DNA of 64,000 nt from Pyricularia pennisetigena (Eukaryota; Ascomycota; Sordariomycetes; Magnaporthales; Pyriculariaceae). Location: assembly GCF_004337985.1 (NCBI RefSeq), contig NW_021940918.1:2108001-2172000 (forward strand), in the 5' to 3' direction. The notes beneath the pieces were generated by a model, which made no database searches, was not told where the DNA came from, and saw nothing but the letters and a program-made list of their open reading frames with translations. Every line of letters begins with the position of its first letter. Positions within the stretch are counted from its first letter, which is position 1. Positions 49,792 to 62,902 of this stretch are shown here, in pieces. The position numbers and the translations under genes are program-made.

Positions 49792-52700
49792 GGATTAGCT
49801 CATACCAACGAAATCGATACCAATACCATCAAATCCATCGATTTTTCTTCAGCCCTATCTCGGATCAACCCGAGCCTTATACCATTCGATAGCTTTATTC
49901 ACGCTCTATCCAACGGTATAATTGCCGAAACCGGAATCGCACGCGCCGTCGAGAGAACCCGACCTTTACCTATACCTACTTATATACCTCAACAAACACT
50001 CGCCTATATCTTCACCGCTATTCGTCCTATCAATACGAAACCTATACCGTCCGAAAGCTCTTTCCAAAACCTTTTCAACCGAGCAACGCTTTCGACCCCA
50101 ACCCCGACCGTTACCGAGATACAATACAAATAAAAGACCCTTTATTTAAGATGGCTACCTTCGACAAAATCCCAATGGTAACCCTTAAAGGCACCGAGAA
50201 TTACGTCATCTGGGCTATTCGTGCTTAAGCGGCTTTGGAAGTGAAGGGACTCGCATATACCCTGGAGCAAAAGGAGGGAGTTATTATTAGCCTCGACGCT
50301 AATAATAACATGGAACCCACTGGTATCCCCAGTGGTATCCAGAGTGGTAGTAATACCCTTGAACCTCTGGATTATACAAATAAAGATACGCTGGCTTTAA
50401 CCTTCATAAAATCACTGTGCGATAATAAACCTCTTTTATATATAAAAGAATGCACTTTTGCGTACGAAGCTTGGAATAAATTAAAAAATATATATAATTC
50501 TGAAAGTTATATTTCGGATTTCCTTTTATTAAAGGAGTTTTATTCGGCTGTACCAAAATCGTTTAATAATATCGAGGTTTATTTGAATAAAATAAAAAAG
50601 TTATATTCAGTTTTGAAATCTAAAGGTTTAATTACTCAAAATAAGGTTATTATAACCTGGGTATTAAATATTTTAAATCAAAATTGGACCTCTTTTGCAC
50701 AAAATATTATTCAAAAGCTACGGCATAATTCAGATAAATATACGGTAAATTTATTTTTTGCCAATATTTTAGATGAATGTCGTAGTGAGGAAAATATTAA
50801 TAAACATTATACCGTATCGTTGAATGAATTTTTGACCTTTAATAAGGTTAATAATGCGGTAAATTCTTTACCCATTAATAATTATAATAATAATTACCCC
50901 AATAACGGGAATAAAGCTGATTATTTGAATTTGGGACATTATTGTTTTACAACGTTTGTTCCAAATTTAATTTATTCTGACTTTAATCCACATATTATAT
51001 TGCACTCTACTATAAAGTCCTCCAATTTTATTATAGACAGTGCAGCAACAATTCATATATGTTGCAATATACAATATTTAACAGACGTTAAAAATATAAA
51101 TACGACTGTTAAATGGGGTAATGCTTCCCACTTAAATATAAATAAGATGGGAACTATAAAAGTCAAGTTCAGTGATACAGGTATAACAGAAACCATAAAT
51201 AACGTATACTATGTACCAGAATTTGGGTTTAATATACTCTTTATTGCACAACTACATAATTATATTATAACCTTTATAAACATTAAAGTAATAGTGATAT
51301 ATAAAGAACATAAACATAAAATAACAGAAGGTTATAAAAATAATGGGCTATATATTTTACCTACCCAAATTGTGGAAAATAATTGTATATTACATGCGGA
51401 AAAAAAGTCGAATAATAACGATATTTCTTCCAATGCAATATATAAACTACACGTTAAATATGGGCATATAGGGTTAACACCCCTATTGCAGTTAATAAAG
51501 ACAAATAAAATAAAGATATCCAAAAACGATATATATAATTATAATAAATATACGTGTAAGATTTGCTTAACTGCAAAATCCAATCGGAAAATAAACAGGA
51601 TTTCTGCAAATATTATAAATTATAATATATTAGACAAAATCCATTCCGATTTAGGTGGACCCATAAATCCACCCACGTATAATTATTATAAATATTACAT
51701 AACGTTTTTGGATAAAAAGTTACGTTATTTACGTGTTGTATTATTAAAAACAAAAGCTAATACCCTAAAGGTATTCAATATATATAAGAAATAAATGGAT
51801 AATAATACCGTTAATATAAATGGGAAAAAAACAATAAAAAAGTTTTTTACCGATAATGGAGGCGAATATATAAATAACCAATTTAAAATTGCGTTACAGA
51901 ATAACGGTATTATACACCATTTTACGCCTGCATATACAAAAAAGCCAAATAAGTTAATAAAACGTATAAATTTAACCCTATTTAATAAGGTTAGGGCTAT
52001 GCTATTTAATAGCAAAACGCCTAATTATTTATAAGGTAAGGTTTTATTAGCCGCTGTATACCTATATAATAACACCCCATATACGGCTTTAAATATGCAG
52101 ACGCCAGCCAATATATTTTACAATATAAGTGAAAATAATATAAATAATAATGCAATTCACGTAAATAATTATATACAACTTTGGGGATGTATTATTTACT
52201 ATAACGATAACCATAATAAAAAGAAGCTTAAACCTCGAAATAAAATTGGTATTTTAGTAGGTTTTACACCTAATATAAAGATATATAAAATATGGGACCC
52301 ATATAAAAGGAAATGTTTCCTGGTTAAAGATATTACTTTTATAACGGATAAATTTTATCCACATATAAACAACGAAAATACCAATATAAATAATATAAAC
52401 GAGGTCGAATTCTTTTTACCAGATTTCGAGGTAAATCCAGTAAATAATACAAATATAAATAAAAATAACGTTGATAAAAATAACATTAATAACGTTAATA
52501 ACGCGAATAACGTTAATAATGCTGATAAAAACAACGTTATTACCAATAACAATAATCCCCAAGCAGCTAACAATTCGTCTATAAAAATAAACATAAACAA
52601 TAAACCCCCAATAAATTCTGCAGAATATAAAATATATAATAACGTTCTATTTACGATACGTAATATTAATAAATCGTTAAAATTTAATTTTAACGAAAAT

Positions 52701-53839
52701 AATTACGTATTAATAACAAATTCGTTAATAAAACCGAATACCTATAAACAAGCTATGGAAAGCCAAAATTGGGAAAATTGGCTGCAGGCTTGCAAAGACG
52801 AAAATAATAGTTTAACCGAATCCAATACCTTTACTATAACGGATTTACCTCCAAATAAAATAGTTATAACTGGGCGTTGGGTTTTTAAAAAAAAACCCTT
52901 AAATAATATAAATAATATTCGTTTTATTACGGATATTAATAAACGGTATCGTTATAAAACCAAATGGGTAATACAGGGATTCCACCAAATTATGGGTGTT
53001 AATTACCTGGATACCTTTTCTACAATTTGTAAAACAAAAACCTGGTATATATTTATAATGTTAGCATTACATAAAAGGTGGTACGTTATTCAATATGACG
53101 TTAAAAACGCGTTTTTACACGCAAATATCGATACCGAAATATATATAAAATTACCTACAAGGTTATATATAGATAAAAAATATATAAATAAAGTGGGTAA
53201 ATTAAATAAAGCCCTGTATGGTTTAAAACAAGCGCCTAAATTTTGCTATAAATACCTTACCAAAACGCTGATAAAATTAGGTTTTACTGTTTTCCCATAC
53301 GACGAAGGCGTATATATAAACCAAGATAATAATAGCCAATTTTTTGGCATTATTATGGTTTGCCACGTCGACGATATTTTGGCATTTAATGCTGATTTAT
53401 CGTTATTGGATATTTTTTATAAAGAATTATCCAAATATATAAAAATAGAATGTATGGGACCTGTATCCAATTTTTTGGGTAATAGGATAATTATAAACAA
53501 AAACAATAAAACCGCTTTTATTAGCCAGGAAGATTATACCAATAAAATATTATAGGGTAAGCCAACGGCCTTGGGACCGTTAAATATCCTTATTAGTATT
53601 ATTACTAACGCTGGGGGAAAAGGGAGGAAAAGGTACATATCCGGGTCGTGGTAATATCCTTCCCCTTATATATTATCCCTAACCCGCTTTTATATTTTAT
53701 TACGTAATACGTGCCTTAAATACGAATCCATAATATAACCCGCATTCGCCCGTCCTTTATCGGGTATAATCCCCATTTGGAGGTATAAGGGCAATCCAGC
53801 GGGCGCGTATTTTAATATAACCTACCCGTCCATTATTCC

Positions 53840-54335
53840 GGGCGGTATAAACCCGTAATCGGGTTTTACCCTCCTATTTTCGGCCGCGGTTATATCGCGG
53901 GTTTTTTATCCCCGGATCCGTTTACGGGCGGTTATCGTAATTCGTTTTTTCCTAATTTTAATTGGTATAAATCCGTAATCGAATTTTATTTTCCCGTTTT
54001 TAGCTGCGGTTATATTATGGCGTTTTTATCGTATTTACCGTTTACGGGTGGTTATCGCGGTTTATTTTCTTTTTATTTTAGGCGGTATAAAATCGTGGTC
54101 GGGTTTTATTTTCCCGTTTTTAATTGCGGAAATGTCGCGGTTTTTTTTATCGTATTTACCGTTTGCGGGTATTTATCGCGGTTTATTTTTTTTTTATTTT
54201 GGGCGGTGTAGGACCGTAATCGGGTTTTGCCCTCCTGCCTTTGGTTACGGTAATATTGCGGTTTTTTATTATATTTACCGTTTACGGGTGTTTATCGCGG
54301 TTTATTTTCCTTTTATTTTGGGCGGTATAAATTCG
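53840..54335 (+). repeat. Four tandem repeats of about 120 bases near the gypsy 3' LTR
   Basis: Marker sequence (TAATCG- or TGGTCGGG-TTTT) recurs at about 53856, 53976, 54096 and 54217, a spacing of 120-121 bases. Each unit ends in a GGCGGTATAAA-like box and contains TATCG(C/T)GGTTTATTTT or its variants. Part of another unit precedes them. They lie about 100 bases inside the LTR at 53735. Confidence 0.88.
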
Positions 54336-54703
54336 TTTATTTATTGGTACAATTCCTTTCCCGTAGTGGTTACGGTTTTTATTTTTCGTATTTTTCCCCC
54401 CGTTATCGTCCTGGTCCTTTTTACTTTCCAATTTTTCTTTTATTCGAATTTTTTTCGTTTTTATTCCTTTTTTTCCTTAATATTTTATCGATTTTTCCCG
54501 TTTTCCCCTCGCTTTATTTTTTATTTGTATTATTTTTATTTCGGCCGTTTTTATTTTTTATTCGTTCCTATTTATTATTTATATCGTTATTTGTCGTTAC
54601 CGCGTCGTTATTATATCCCGGGTTTTTATTTTTTTAATCGCGTTCCAAATAGCGTTTGGACAAATTAATACCGGTGGTGGAAATAACCGGCTTCCCCACC
54701 GTA

Positions 54704-55966
54704 ATGGTTAATTACCTTCGTTATATAATAATAACGGCCGCCCATTTATAAATTATATTAATTAAATACCGATTAAATGGTATCGTTAATTTATATTCGC
54801 AGCGTTTTCGTCGCGTTATCGGTGCCGCGGAGCTCCAAAGTAATTTAAATAACGACGAATATACCGCCCCGGAAAATATATTTATTTTTTGCGTTTTTTG
54901 TGTGAAAACGTCCAAAATTAACGGGGTTTGGGAATATGGCCCTACCCCCGACGGTATTAATTACCAGCGATACCGCGACATTAAAAAATCGCATTATTAT
55001 TATAACGAGGCCGTTTACGTTTTTAATTTTATCCTCGGCCGCCGTTTGCGGGAATTAAAAATTACGATTTATAATAATTATTATATCGTCCAACCTTTAA
55101 TTAAAAATACCGTCGTGGATAGTAAAAAAATCCCTGGTAAAAATACCGTGCTATTTCGAAATTTTTTCACCGCGTATACCAATTGGGTCCGCGTTTACCA
55201 GGACGTATAGGATAAAATGGCGAATTCCGGGGCCGTAATAACTTTTACCAAAACCATTATTTTTGCCGCTATATTTAATACCCTTTTTCGTAGCGGCGGT
55301 AATCGTAACCGTTAATTGGTACAAATTTTCGTACGCGGTTTTATTTATTTGGAAATACGTTTAATTTTTTTAATATTTAATTGTTTCGATAATGTCGTTA
55401 ATTTTTAAAAATTTTTCAAAAACGTAATACGTCGCGCTATAAGGAAAATTTGCAAAAGGCGCGCCGAAATAATAACGTTTTCGCTGTTTTAAAACACCGT
55501 TTTAACCTTTTCCCCCGCCGTTTCCGTGCGCCAGCTCCGCCCCGCGTATTCCCCACGCCTTTTCGCTTTTATTATTACCACGCCCCGCCGACGTTTCGAA
55601 GCTTTTTTTTCGCGTTACCCCGTCGCGTTTCGTTTTATTCGTGCCCCGATTCGGTATATATTTAGTTTTTCGCGTCCCCGTACCCTTATTTCGTCGCGTT
55701 TTCGTATTTTTGGTCGTAATATAAGCAAAAGCCCGTTTTTTGGAAAATCCCGTCGTAAACCTTTTTTAATTGAAGGTATTATCCGACGTCGTACCGCCCT
55801 GTTGCGGGAAATTAACCAATTCGCCGAATAATAGGAGCTCCCGGTTTTTAAAAATAACGCGGAAAATAATGGAATAAAAAAGGAAGACGTCGAAATAAAG
55901 GAAGGAAATAAAAAGGAAAAAGATTTGGATAGCGAATTAAAGGCGTATAATTCGGTTTTTAATTAA
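54704..55966 (+). pseudogene. Antisense ORF (about 420 aa) in the nested gypsy 3' region
   Basis: On the strand opposite to gypsy pol, a frame in constant phase runs 421 codons from ATG 54704 (MVNYLRYIII) to TAA 55964-55966, broken only by TAA/TAG codons (seven by my reading, none TGA). Open blocks include 54902-55210 (VWEYGPTPDGINYQRYRDI, LGRRLRELKI, NTVLFRNFFTAYTNWV), 55526-55831 (Arg-rich: SFSRPRTLISSRFRIFG, KPFLIEGIIRRRTALLR) and an acidic Lys-rich tail (EDVEIKEGNKKEKDLDSEL). I recognise no domain. The position between chromodomain and 3' LTR and the antisense direction recall the extra antisense frames of plant Tat/Retand-type elements. Chance openness in AT-rich DNA is possible but unlikely given the lack of TGA stops. 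Confidence 0.55.
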
Positions 55967-56054
55967 TATTTTATCGTTACGCAAAATTATTGCTTCGTTT
56001 TATATATATTAATTTAATTTAAAGGTTGGGTGGGTGGGATACGGTTACGTTACC

Positions 56055-59000
56055 CCAAAAATGGGCGCGGGTTATATGGTCGTCGGTTTATTTTTATTGC
56101 ATTTCGCCCCGGTAAAAGGTTTAATTTTGCGTGTTTTTTTTACCGTGCATTTGGTTAAATTAATATTAATTTTGGGTTTACCGCGTCGTTTTTTTTCCGG
56201 GGAATCGTCGATTTTTTAATTAATTGTGGTAAATCCCTGGTCCGGTTAAATATTTAATTATTAACGTCGTTTCGATATTAAATTATTATTTGTTTGGGCC
56301 GGCCCTTATTTTATTTTAAATTCGTTTAATACCCGTATATTTTCCACTATTACCAAATTTTCCCACGTGGGTTTATCGTATTTTTTCCATTTCATCAAAA
56401 TTTTGCGTTTGCGTTTTTTTTTTATTGCGTTTTTCGCGGTTAAGATTTCCTCCACCACCCATTTTTCCGCGGTTTCGTTATCCAAATCCGATGGGATTAA
56501 TAACGGGCCGGGTTTAATATCGGTACGAATTTGGGACGGTAATAGGTCGTCCGCGGTTTTTTCGATTAATTTTACGTAAAAAATGGGGTGGATTTTTTTC
56601 GGGACGTTTAACGTAATTATTTATAATATAGGAATCGTTATAACCGTGTATTTATTCGTTACGAAATTAAATTTTTTATTTGGGCGATTAGTTTTAACGT
56701 TCCGTAGGTTAAAAAAAATTTTATCCCTTATTTTAAAACGGTCCGCCGGTTTCCGTATTTTATTCGCGTTTTTTTTTTAACGTTATTATATATAAATTAT
56801 AACGGCGTGGGCCACGTTTATACCGTTTTTAAAATGCTGTAAAAACAAATTCGCGCGATTTTTGGGCGTAAAACCCGGTCGTCCGTTTACCTATATTACC
56901 GGGACCGCGTTTACCTCGTATTTTAATAATAATTTATTAGGATTAATTCCCGTAATTAACGAATTCCTATTATTTAACGTTAATTAAATAACCGGTAAAT
57001 GTCCGGGCCAATTTATTTGGTCGAATACCACGAAAACCTTTAAATAATGCTGCATTTCATAATTAATCCGTTCCGTACCCCCGTCCGTTTTTGGGTGGTA
57101 AAACGTTAATAATAATTGTAAAATTCCTATTTATCGGTACAATTCCGACCAAAAACCCTTTACCTAATCCGACCCCCGGTCCGATATAATCGCGTTAAAA
57201 AAACCTTTAAACCGCTATTAAGTGGAAACGAATTTCGCGGCGCAAATTTCGGTTTTTATCGAATCCATCGTTTTTAATTGGATATATTTGGAAAATTTAT
57301 TAATTATACCTATTATATAACGCGGCGCGTCCGTATTATTATTTAAAAAATCCGTTATAAAATCGATGGAAATTTGTTTCCAAAATTTATCCGGTATTGG
57401 TAAGGGTTGTAATAATTTTTATTTGCGTCGTTTCGATGGTTTTATCCTGCGGTATATATCGCAATTGCGTACAAATTGTCGGATATGCTCGGTTATCCCG
57501 TCCCAATAATAATTTCGAACCAGGATTGTAAATATATTATTTTTACCGTAATAACCAATTATTAGGGATTCGTAAATTCGTTGCAAAATTACCGTGGTTA
57601 AAAGTTCCCAATTAGGTAATTAAAAACGGTTTTTATATAATAACGTACCGGAAACGTTTATTAAATAATCCGTTATTTATATTATCGTTTCGGCCTCGGG
57701 TGGGAATCGTTTTATATTTTGTTAAACCGCGTTACGTTTGCGGGCGTATATTGGGTTTTTTTCCATTATTTCGCTCCAAAATTCTGCTATATAAAATTGT
57801 TAAAAAATAAATATTTTTTCCGGGACCGCCGGTAATATGTTTTATAATAATATTTAAAAAATACCGATTATAATTTTGCTGGGTATTAGGCGTAATATTG
57901 TCGTTCGTTTTTTTTCGCTAATTTCGTCCTATTTCCGTTTCGATAACGCGTCGGGGATTATCGCGTATTTTTTTGGTCGGTATTTTAAAACGTAATTAAA
58001 TTTAAATAGAATTTCGGCCTACCGCATTTGCCGTTCCGACACCACCCTTGGTTTCGTAAAATATTTAAACGTTTTATAATCCGTAAAAATAGTAAAAGGA
58101 AAACGGATATTACGTAATTCCGTTTCCTATATTTATAAATAATAAACGACCGCGAGCAATTTTTTATCGTGGATAATATAATTGCGTTAAACCGTCGTTA
58201 ATTTAACGGAATGAAATATTACCGGTTTTTATAACCCGTCCTTCCTTTTTTATATTAATACCCCCCCGATAATTGCGCCGGAATAATCCGTTTTTATTTT
58301 CGTTTCCGTTTCGTCGCTCCATTGGGCCAATATTAGCGTTTACAAAAATATTTATTTAAATGTTTTAAAAATAACGTCCTCCTCCGGTATTTATTTAAAC
58401 GGTATTTTTTTTTTTAATAAATCGAAATAAAGGCGCCGTTAAACCCGAATACCCGTTTATAAAATCCCGGTAAAAATTTGCAAATTTTAAGAAACCGCGC
58501 AATTTTCGTAACTTTATCGGGGTTTCCTATTCCCGGATCGCGCGTAATTTTTCCGGATCGGTTTCCACGCCTATATTGGCGTATATAATAAACCCCAAAT
58601 ATTTAACGGAAATAACCGCGAACGCGTTTTTATCGAAATCCAAATTTAAACCCGCTTTTTTCAATTTTCCCAAAATATGGGTAATTTTCCGCCAATAATC
58701 CGTTTTGGAACCGGACGTATATATTAAAATATCGTCCAAATATGCTAATATATAATCGTCCAATATATTCCCGAAAACGCCGTTAATATATCGCTGGAAC
58801 GTGGCCGGGGCGCCCGCTAATCCGAATAAATACACCAACCGTTCGAATAATCCGAATTTTGTACGAAAAACTGTAAAATATTTATCCTTTTCGGCCACGC
58901 GTAATTTATAAAAAATTGCGCGCACGTTTATTTTAATAAACCATTTTATTCCGGATAAAAAACGGAATATTTTTTTAATTAATGGTAAAAAATACCGGTC

Positions 59001-61002
59001 CTATATTATAATAGCGTTTAATATTTTATAATCGACGTATAAACGCCATTTTCCAAAAGTTTTCCGGACCATTAGGACCGGGGTTGCGGTTAACGACGCG
59101 TTTATTCGGATCCATTTTTTATCCATTATATCGATTATTTGTCGCCGCAATTCTAACAATTGATCGCGCGGTATATAATATAACCGGTCTTATAATAACG
59201 GCGGGGATTTACCGTCGTTATTTTTTTAAATCCGGATATAATGGTCCAATTCGCTTTTATACGGGGGTAAAACCGAAATTTTACCGTCGTTAAATAAGTT
59301 TTCGAAACCTTTTAATTTTACGGGTAATATCGCCGGGGGTTTTACGTCGTTTTTATTTACCGCCGTTAGGGTTAGGACCCGGGTTATATTTCGTAACGAA
59401 ATAAAGGCGAATTCCATTTGTTCGTTCGTATTTTTTTTTGTTTTTCGGGCCGCGGCCAGGAATATATTGCCTATAATTACCGTAAATTTCCCGCTTTTCG
59501 GACGCAGGGATAATTTTTGTACAAATAACCCTTTAACGGACCTTATTTTTAATTTTCCCTGGTTTGGGTTAAATACCATTTTCCGGTGGGTTATCAAAAG
59601 GAATCCCAGGAATAAATCCTGCGTTAATCCAAAAATTATATAAAAAAATATCGGCGCGGATTAACCGTCGATATTTACGTCGCAATTACCTATTTCCCGT
59701 ATATCGGTTCGTGTTCGTCCCGTTACCGTGCCCAACCGGCGGATTTATAGTAAAAAAATTTTTATTATTCCCAATTTTTCGGTACAATTTTTGTTTATAA
59801 CCGCGTAATATTCGCACTTTAAATCCATTTATATAATAATAAATTTCGTTAAATTAATTAAAACCGGGATAAAAAATAATCGCCCATTTATTATAATTTG
59901 TATTTTTTTATTTATTTTTTCCGATTTATATTTATTAGCGTATTATGGGGTGGTCCGGGCCCGTCGCGTCGGTTTTCCCCTGGGTTAAAACTGTGGCCCA
60001 AAATTAATTTTTTCCTTCCTCGGGGTCGTTTGGCGTCGGACGTATAACCGGTGCGAATTAATAATTTTGGGCGTAATGGGAGGCGGACCCGTAACGGAAA
60101 TAGGCCCCCGTTTTACGGCGTCGTTGGAATTTTTAAACGGATATTTATAAAACCTTATTTTTCCTTTTATTTCCATCCAATCGGCGCCCTTTTCGCTTTT
60201 TACCAATATTATAACGGTTTCGGCCAAATTTTATCGTTAATACGCCCGTTATTATTATATTTTTTAAATTTATTTGTAAAGGGTTTGGGAAGGGGGCGTT
60301 CCGTTTTTGGCCGAAACGTTTATCCAAATCGATAATTTTTAAATCCTGGGCGATATAGCGGTATATAGCGATAAATCCGTGGTAAAAATCGGAAACGATA
60401 CCCTTTTTTACCGACGTTTTTTTTATCCGGTTAACGACCCGGAAACGCAAATAATTAGCCCGTATTTCGTTTAATTATTCGAAACCCCCGGCCGCAGTAA
60501 AAAAGCGTTCGAATTTAATAAGGAAATATACGAACGATTCGCCGTATCGTATTTGGAATACCTCCAATTCGGCGAAGGTTTGGGCCTTTTTATAAGGGTC
60601 GTTATACGTGCGTCCTAAATATTCGATAAAATCCTCGTAGTTATATTCCCCTCCCGTACCTTTTATTTCGTAAAAGGAACGGACGATATCTTATATTATA
60701 ATAATAAGGTTAAATTATACGTATTTAAATTGGTCGCGCTGGTTCCCGATAAATTCCGCGTCGCGTATTAATTTATACGAAATAATTTATTTCCAAATTG
60801 TAAACGTAACCGGTGCGCCGTCGTATAATAGGGGGTTACGTAAAGGTTTTTTTTTAAGGCGTTGTTTTTGCGCGATCGCGCCTACGTTTAAGGAATATAA
60901 TTGTATTTAAACGATACGCTCCTCCAATATCGCGATATTCGCGACCAAATTTTGGTAAAGGTCGTGAATTTCCTTTCCCGCGCCTGGTTTTGAGTTGGCC
61001 AT
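56055..61002 (-). pseudogene. Nested gypsy gag-pol with chromodomain, RIP-degraded
   Basis: Gag starts at 61002 (MANSKPGAGKEIHD), only about 30 bases after the LTR. Protease-like sequence near 59,600-59,700 leads to RADIFLYNFWINAGFIPGIPF. RT opens near 59,290 (LPPYKSELDHYIRI), and the region 58925-58527 retains AGAPATFQRYINGVFG and the catalytic AYLDDILIYT unaltered. RNase H and integrase are heavily broken (about 58,400-56,900). A chromodomain lies at about 56,460-56,330: EKWVVEEILTAKN, then ILMKWKKYDKPTWENL, the chromo signature. A basic tail continues to about 56,055. Stops are almost all TAA/TAG. The chromodomain suggests targeting to methylated histone H3, as in other chromoviruses. Confidence 0.88.
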
Positions 61003-61008
61003 TATTGT

Positions 61009-61022
61009 GTTTAAATTTAAAC
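61009..61022. repeat. Perfect palindrome next to the nested gypsy 5' LTR
   Basis: GTTTAAATTTAAAC is a 14-base perfect palindrome lying between the LTR end and the gag start codon, exactly where a primer-binding site is expected. I could not match it to a tRNA, so self-priming as in Tf1 cannot be excluded. Confidence 0.7.
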
Positions 61023-62250
61023 GTTAATAAATATTATAGGGTAAACCAACGGCCTTGGGACCGTTAAGTATCTTAATTGGTATTATTACTAACGTTGGGG
61101 GAAAAGGGAGGAAAAGGTGCATGTCCGGGTCGTGGTAATATCTTTCCCCTTATATATTATCCCTGACCCGCTTTTGTATCTTATTACGTAATACGTGCCT
61201 TAGGCACGAATCCATAACATAAAATATTAAATAAATTCAATATTATAAATAACGAAAAACCTTCTACCATTCCGGGGGTACCAGGTTTAAAATTCGATAT
61301 AAATAAACATAAAGCTACAAAAGAGGAAATTAAAGATTTCCAACAGAAAGTAGGTTTATTATTATATTTAGCAATAAAAAACCGCCCAAATATAATATAT
61401 TGCACGTGCCTAACCGCCAGGTTTATGGCTAATGCTGGGGCTGAATATTTCAAAATTTTTGAAAATGTTTTTAAATATCTGCTAAAAAATCCCATTTTTG
61501 GCCTACAATATAGCGTTAATAATATATCCCAATATAACGTTAACAATAACGGATCCAATAAAAATAACGTTAACGAAAAGTTAATAAGTAATATAAATAA
61601 TATAAATAATATAAACCTGCAGGATAAAAGCCAAAATAACGATAATATATTATTTATTAGGGGATATACAAACTTTGATTGGGCTAACGACCTAAATTAA
61701 AAACGTTCCACTACTGGATATATATTTAGCCTGTCCAACAATTATAATATAAATAACGATAATAATATAATAAATTGGATTTCTCAATTTCAGAAAACGG
61801 TAGCTTTATCGTCGATTGAAGCTGAGTATATGGCTTTACGAGACGCCGTTAAAAAAGCTATATATTTAAATAATATGCTAAATTATATAAATAATAATTT
61901 CAAGTTGGGTTTTAACATTAAAACCCCTTTAATTTTAGTGGATAATACATCTACCATAAAGCTCGCGGAAAACCCGGAATTTCATAAAAGATTTAAATAT
62001 ATCGATATAATATATCATTTTAACCGCGAAGCTATAAATAATAATTTAGTTGAGTTGAAATATATACCAACTAAATTAAATATAGCTGATTTTTTAACGA
62101 AATCAGTACCCAGACTTTTGCATAAGGATCTATTATCCTACGCAAATGTTAATAACGGTGCAGAATATAACGATAAATAAATAAATAAATAAAACGTATC
62201 CACTCGATAATTTGTTTATTATTTTATATAATAAATAAATTACGGGGGTA

Positions 62251-62902
62251 TGTGAACATGGTTAGCGCAGGGCTAATTATATCAGCTACCCTGCATTATT
62301 TTACAACGGCTAGCACGGGTTAATTTTATTAGTCACCCTGCATCGAATAAATAAATAATAAATAAAACGTATACGCGTTTATACACACAAAGCTTTATAT
62401 ATCACGTCTTTGTTCATAGTTTCAACAACAAAACAAATACGTCATATTTAATTTAGCTTAATAGTATAATACACGTACCATAATCTATATTATATATACG
62501 TTAAAGTGCGTGGGTTCGAATCCCGTTGTGGTCGCAGATTTTCTGTGCATGCATAAGCACAATAGGCCGTTAGGCTTAATGGGCCGTTAGGCTCAATAGG
62601 TCGGTAGGTTAGTCATATAAATAAGGCCAAATCATGTGACGTGACCCCGCATTCCGGACATCCGGATCGAAGATCTGCACCTACGGATTCGAACACGTAA
62701 TTCACAATTTAGCCTTAAATTTATCACCTTTATAACTTTTATCGATTCAACGATTCAACGAATCGATTGTGCAACAATATATTATCTCTATTACCCGCTA
62801 GCAGACGGTTATTTGCCATTTCAACGTTCCATCAGCCTTATACGTGATCCACTTTTCCCCGCGTTCAAGATTAAGCTTATTTTATCTCGTAACCTCCTCA
62901 CA
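62251..62902 (+). repeat. Copia LTR (3' LTR of element 2)
   Basis: This 652-base copy ends CCTCCTCACA, like the solo LTR, and retains GGTTCGAATCC and the T4 run of the tRNA-like module. It differs from the 5' LTR mostly by transitions. Confidence 0.95.

Larger units (their letters stand above)
53548..61219 (-). mobile_element. Nested Ty3/gypsy chromovirus with full ends
   Basis: Two 188-base LTRs (53548-53735 and 61032-61219) bound the element, with ends TATTATAGGG and CCATAACA that fit TG...CA after RIP. It is flanked by a perfect 5-base duplication TAAAA (53543-53547 and 61220-61224) lying inside the copia RT/RNase H junction. Coding is on the minus strand: gag, protease, RT, RNase H, integrase, chromodomain, then a 2.6-kb 3' region. 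Its age is post-copia, since it splits it. Confidence 0.93.
50151..62180 (+). pseudogene. Copia gag-pol polyprotein, element 2 (interrupted)
   Basis: The single frame from ATG 50151 (MATFDKIPMVTLKG) has in-frame TAA stops at about 50226, 51792 and 52032, then is cut at 53547 by the nested gypsy LTR and resumes at 61225, ending in TAA at 62180. Removing the nested 7,677 bases gives 1,451 codons. Features include FIIDSAATIHICC (protease), HVKYGHIG and CKICLTAKSNRK (integrase zinc motif), HSDLGGP and FFTDNGGEYINN, CHVDDILAFNA (RT) before the break, and KTVALSSIEAEYMALRDA with DNTSTIKLAENPEFHKR (RNase H) after it. The frame is not functional. Confidence 0.92.
49128..62902 (+). mobile_element. Ty1/copia retrotransposon, element 2, split by a nested gypsy element
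   Basis: Two 652-base LTRs (49128-49779 and 62251-62902) bound the element, flanked by a perfect target duplication ATAAT (49123-49127 and 62903-62907). A primer-binding site GGTTATAAGCCC follows the 5' LTR at 49780-49791. The purine run CGGGGGTA is at 62243-62250. Without the 7,672-base nested gypsy and its duplicated 5 bases, the element would be 6,098 bases, close to element 1. Both LTRs are RIP-affected, the 5' one more. Confidence 0.95.

Noticed and set aside
54017..54668. Phe/Tyr-rich 206-aa plus-strand frame
   Set aside because: It translates the 120-base tandem repeats and adjoining T-rich DNA; openness follows from composition.
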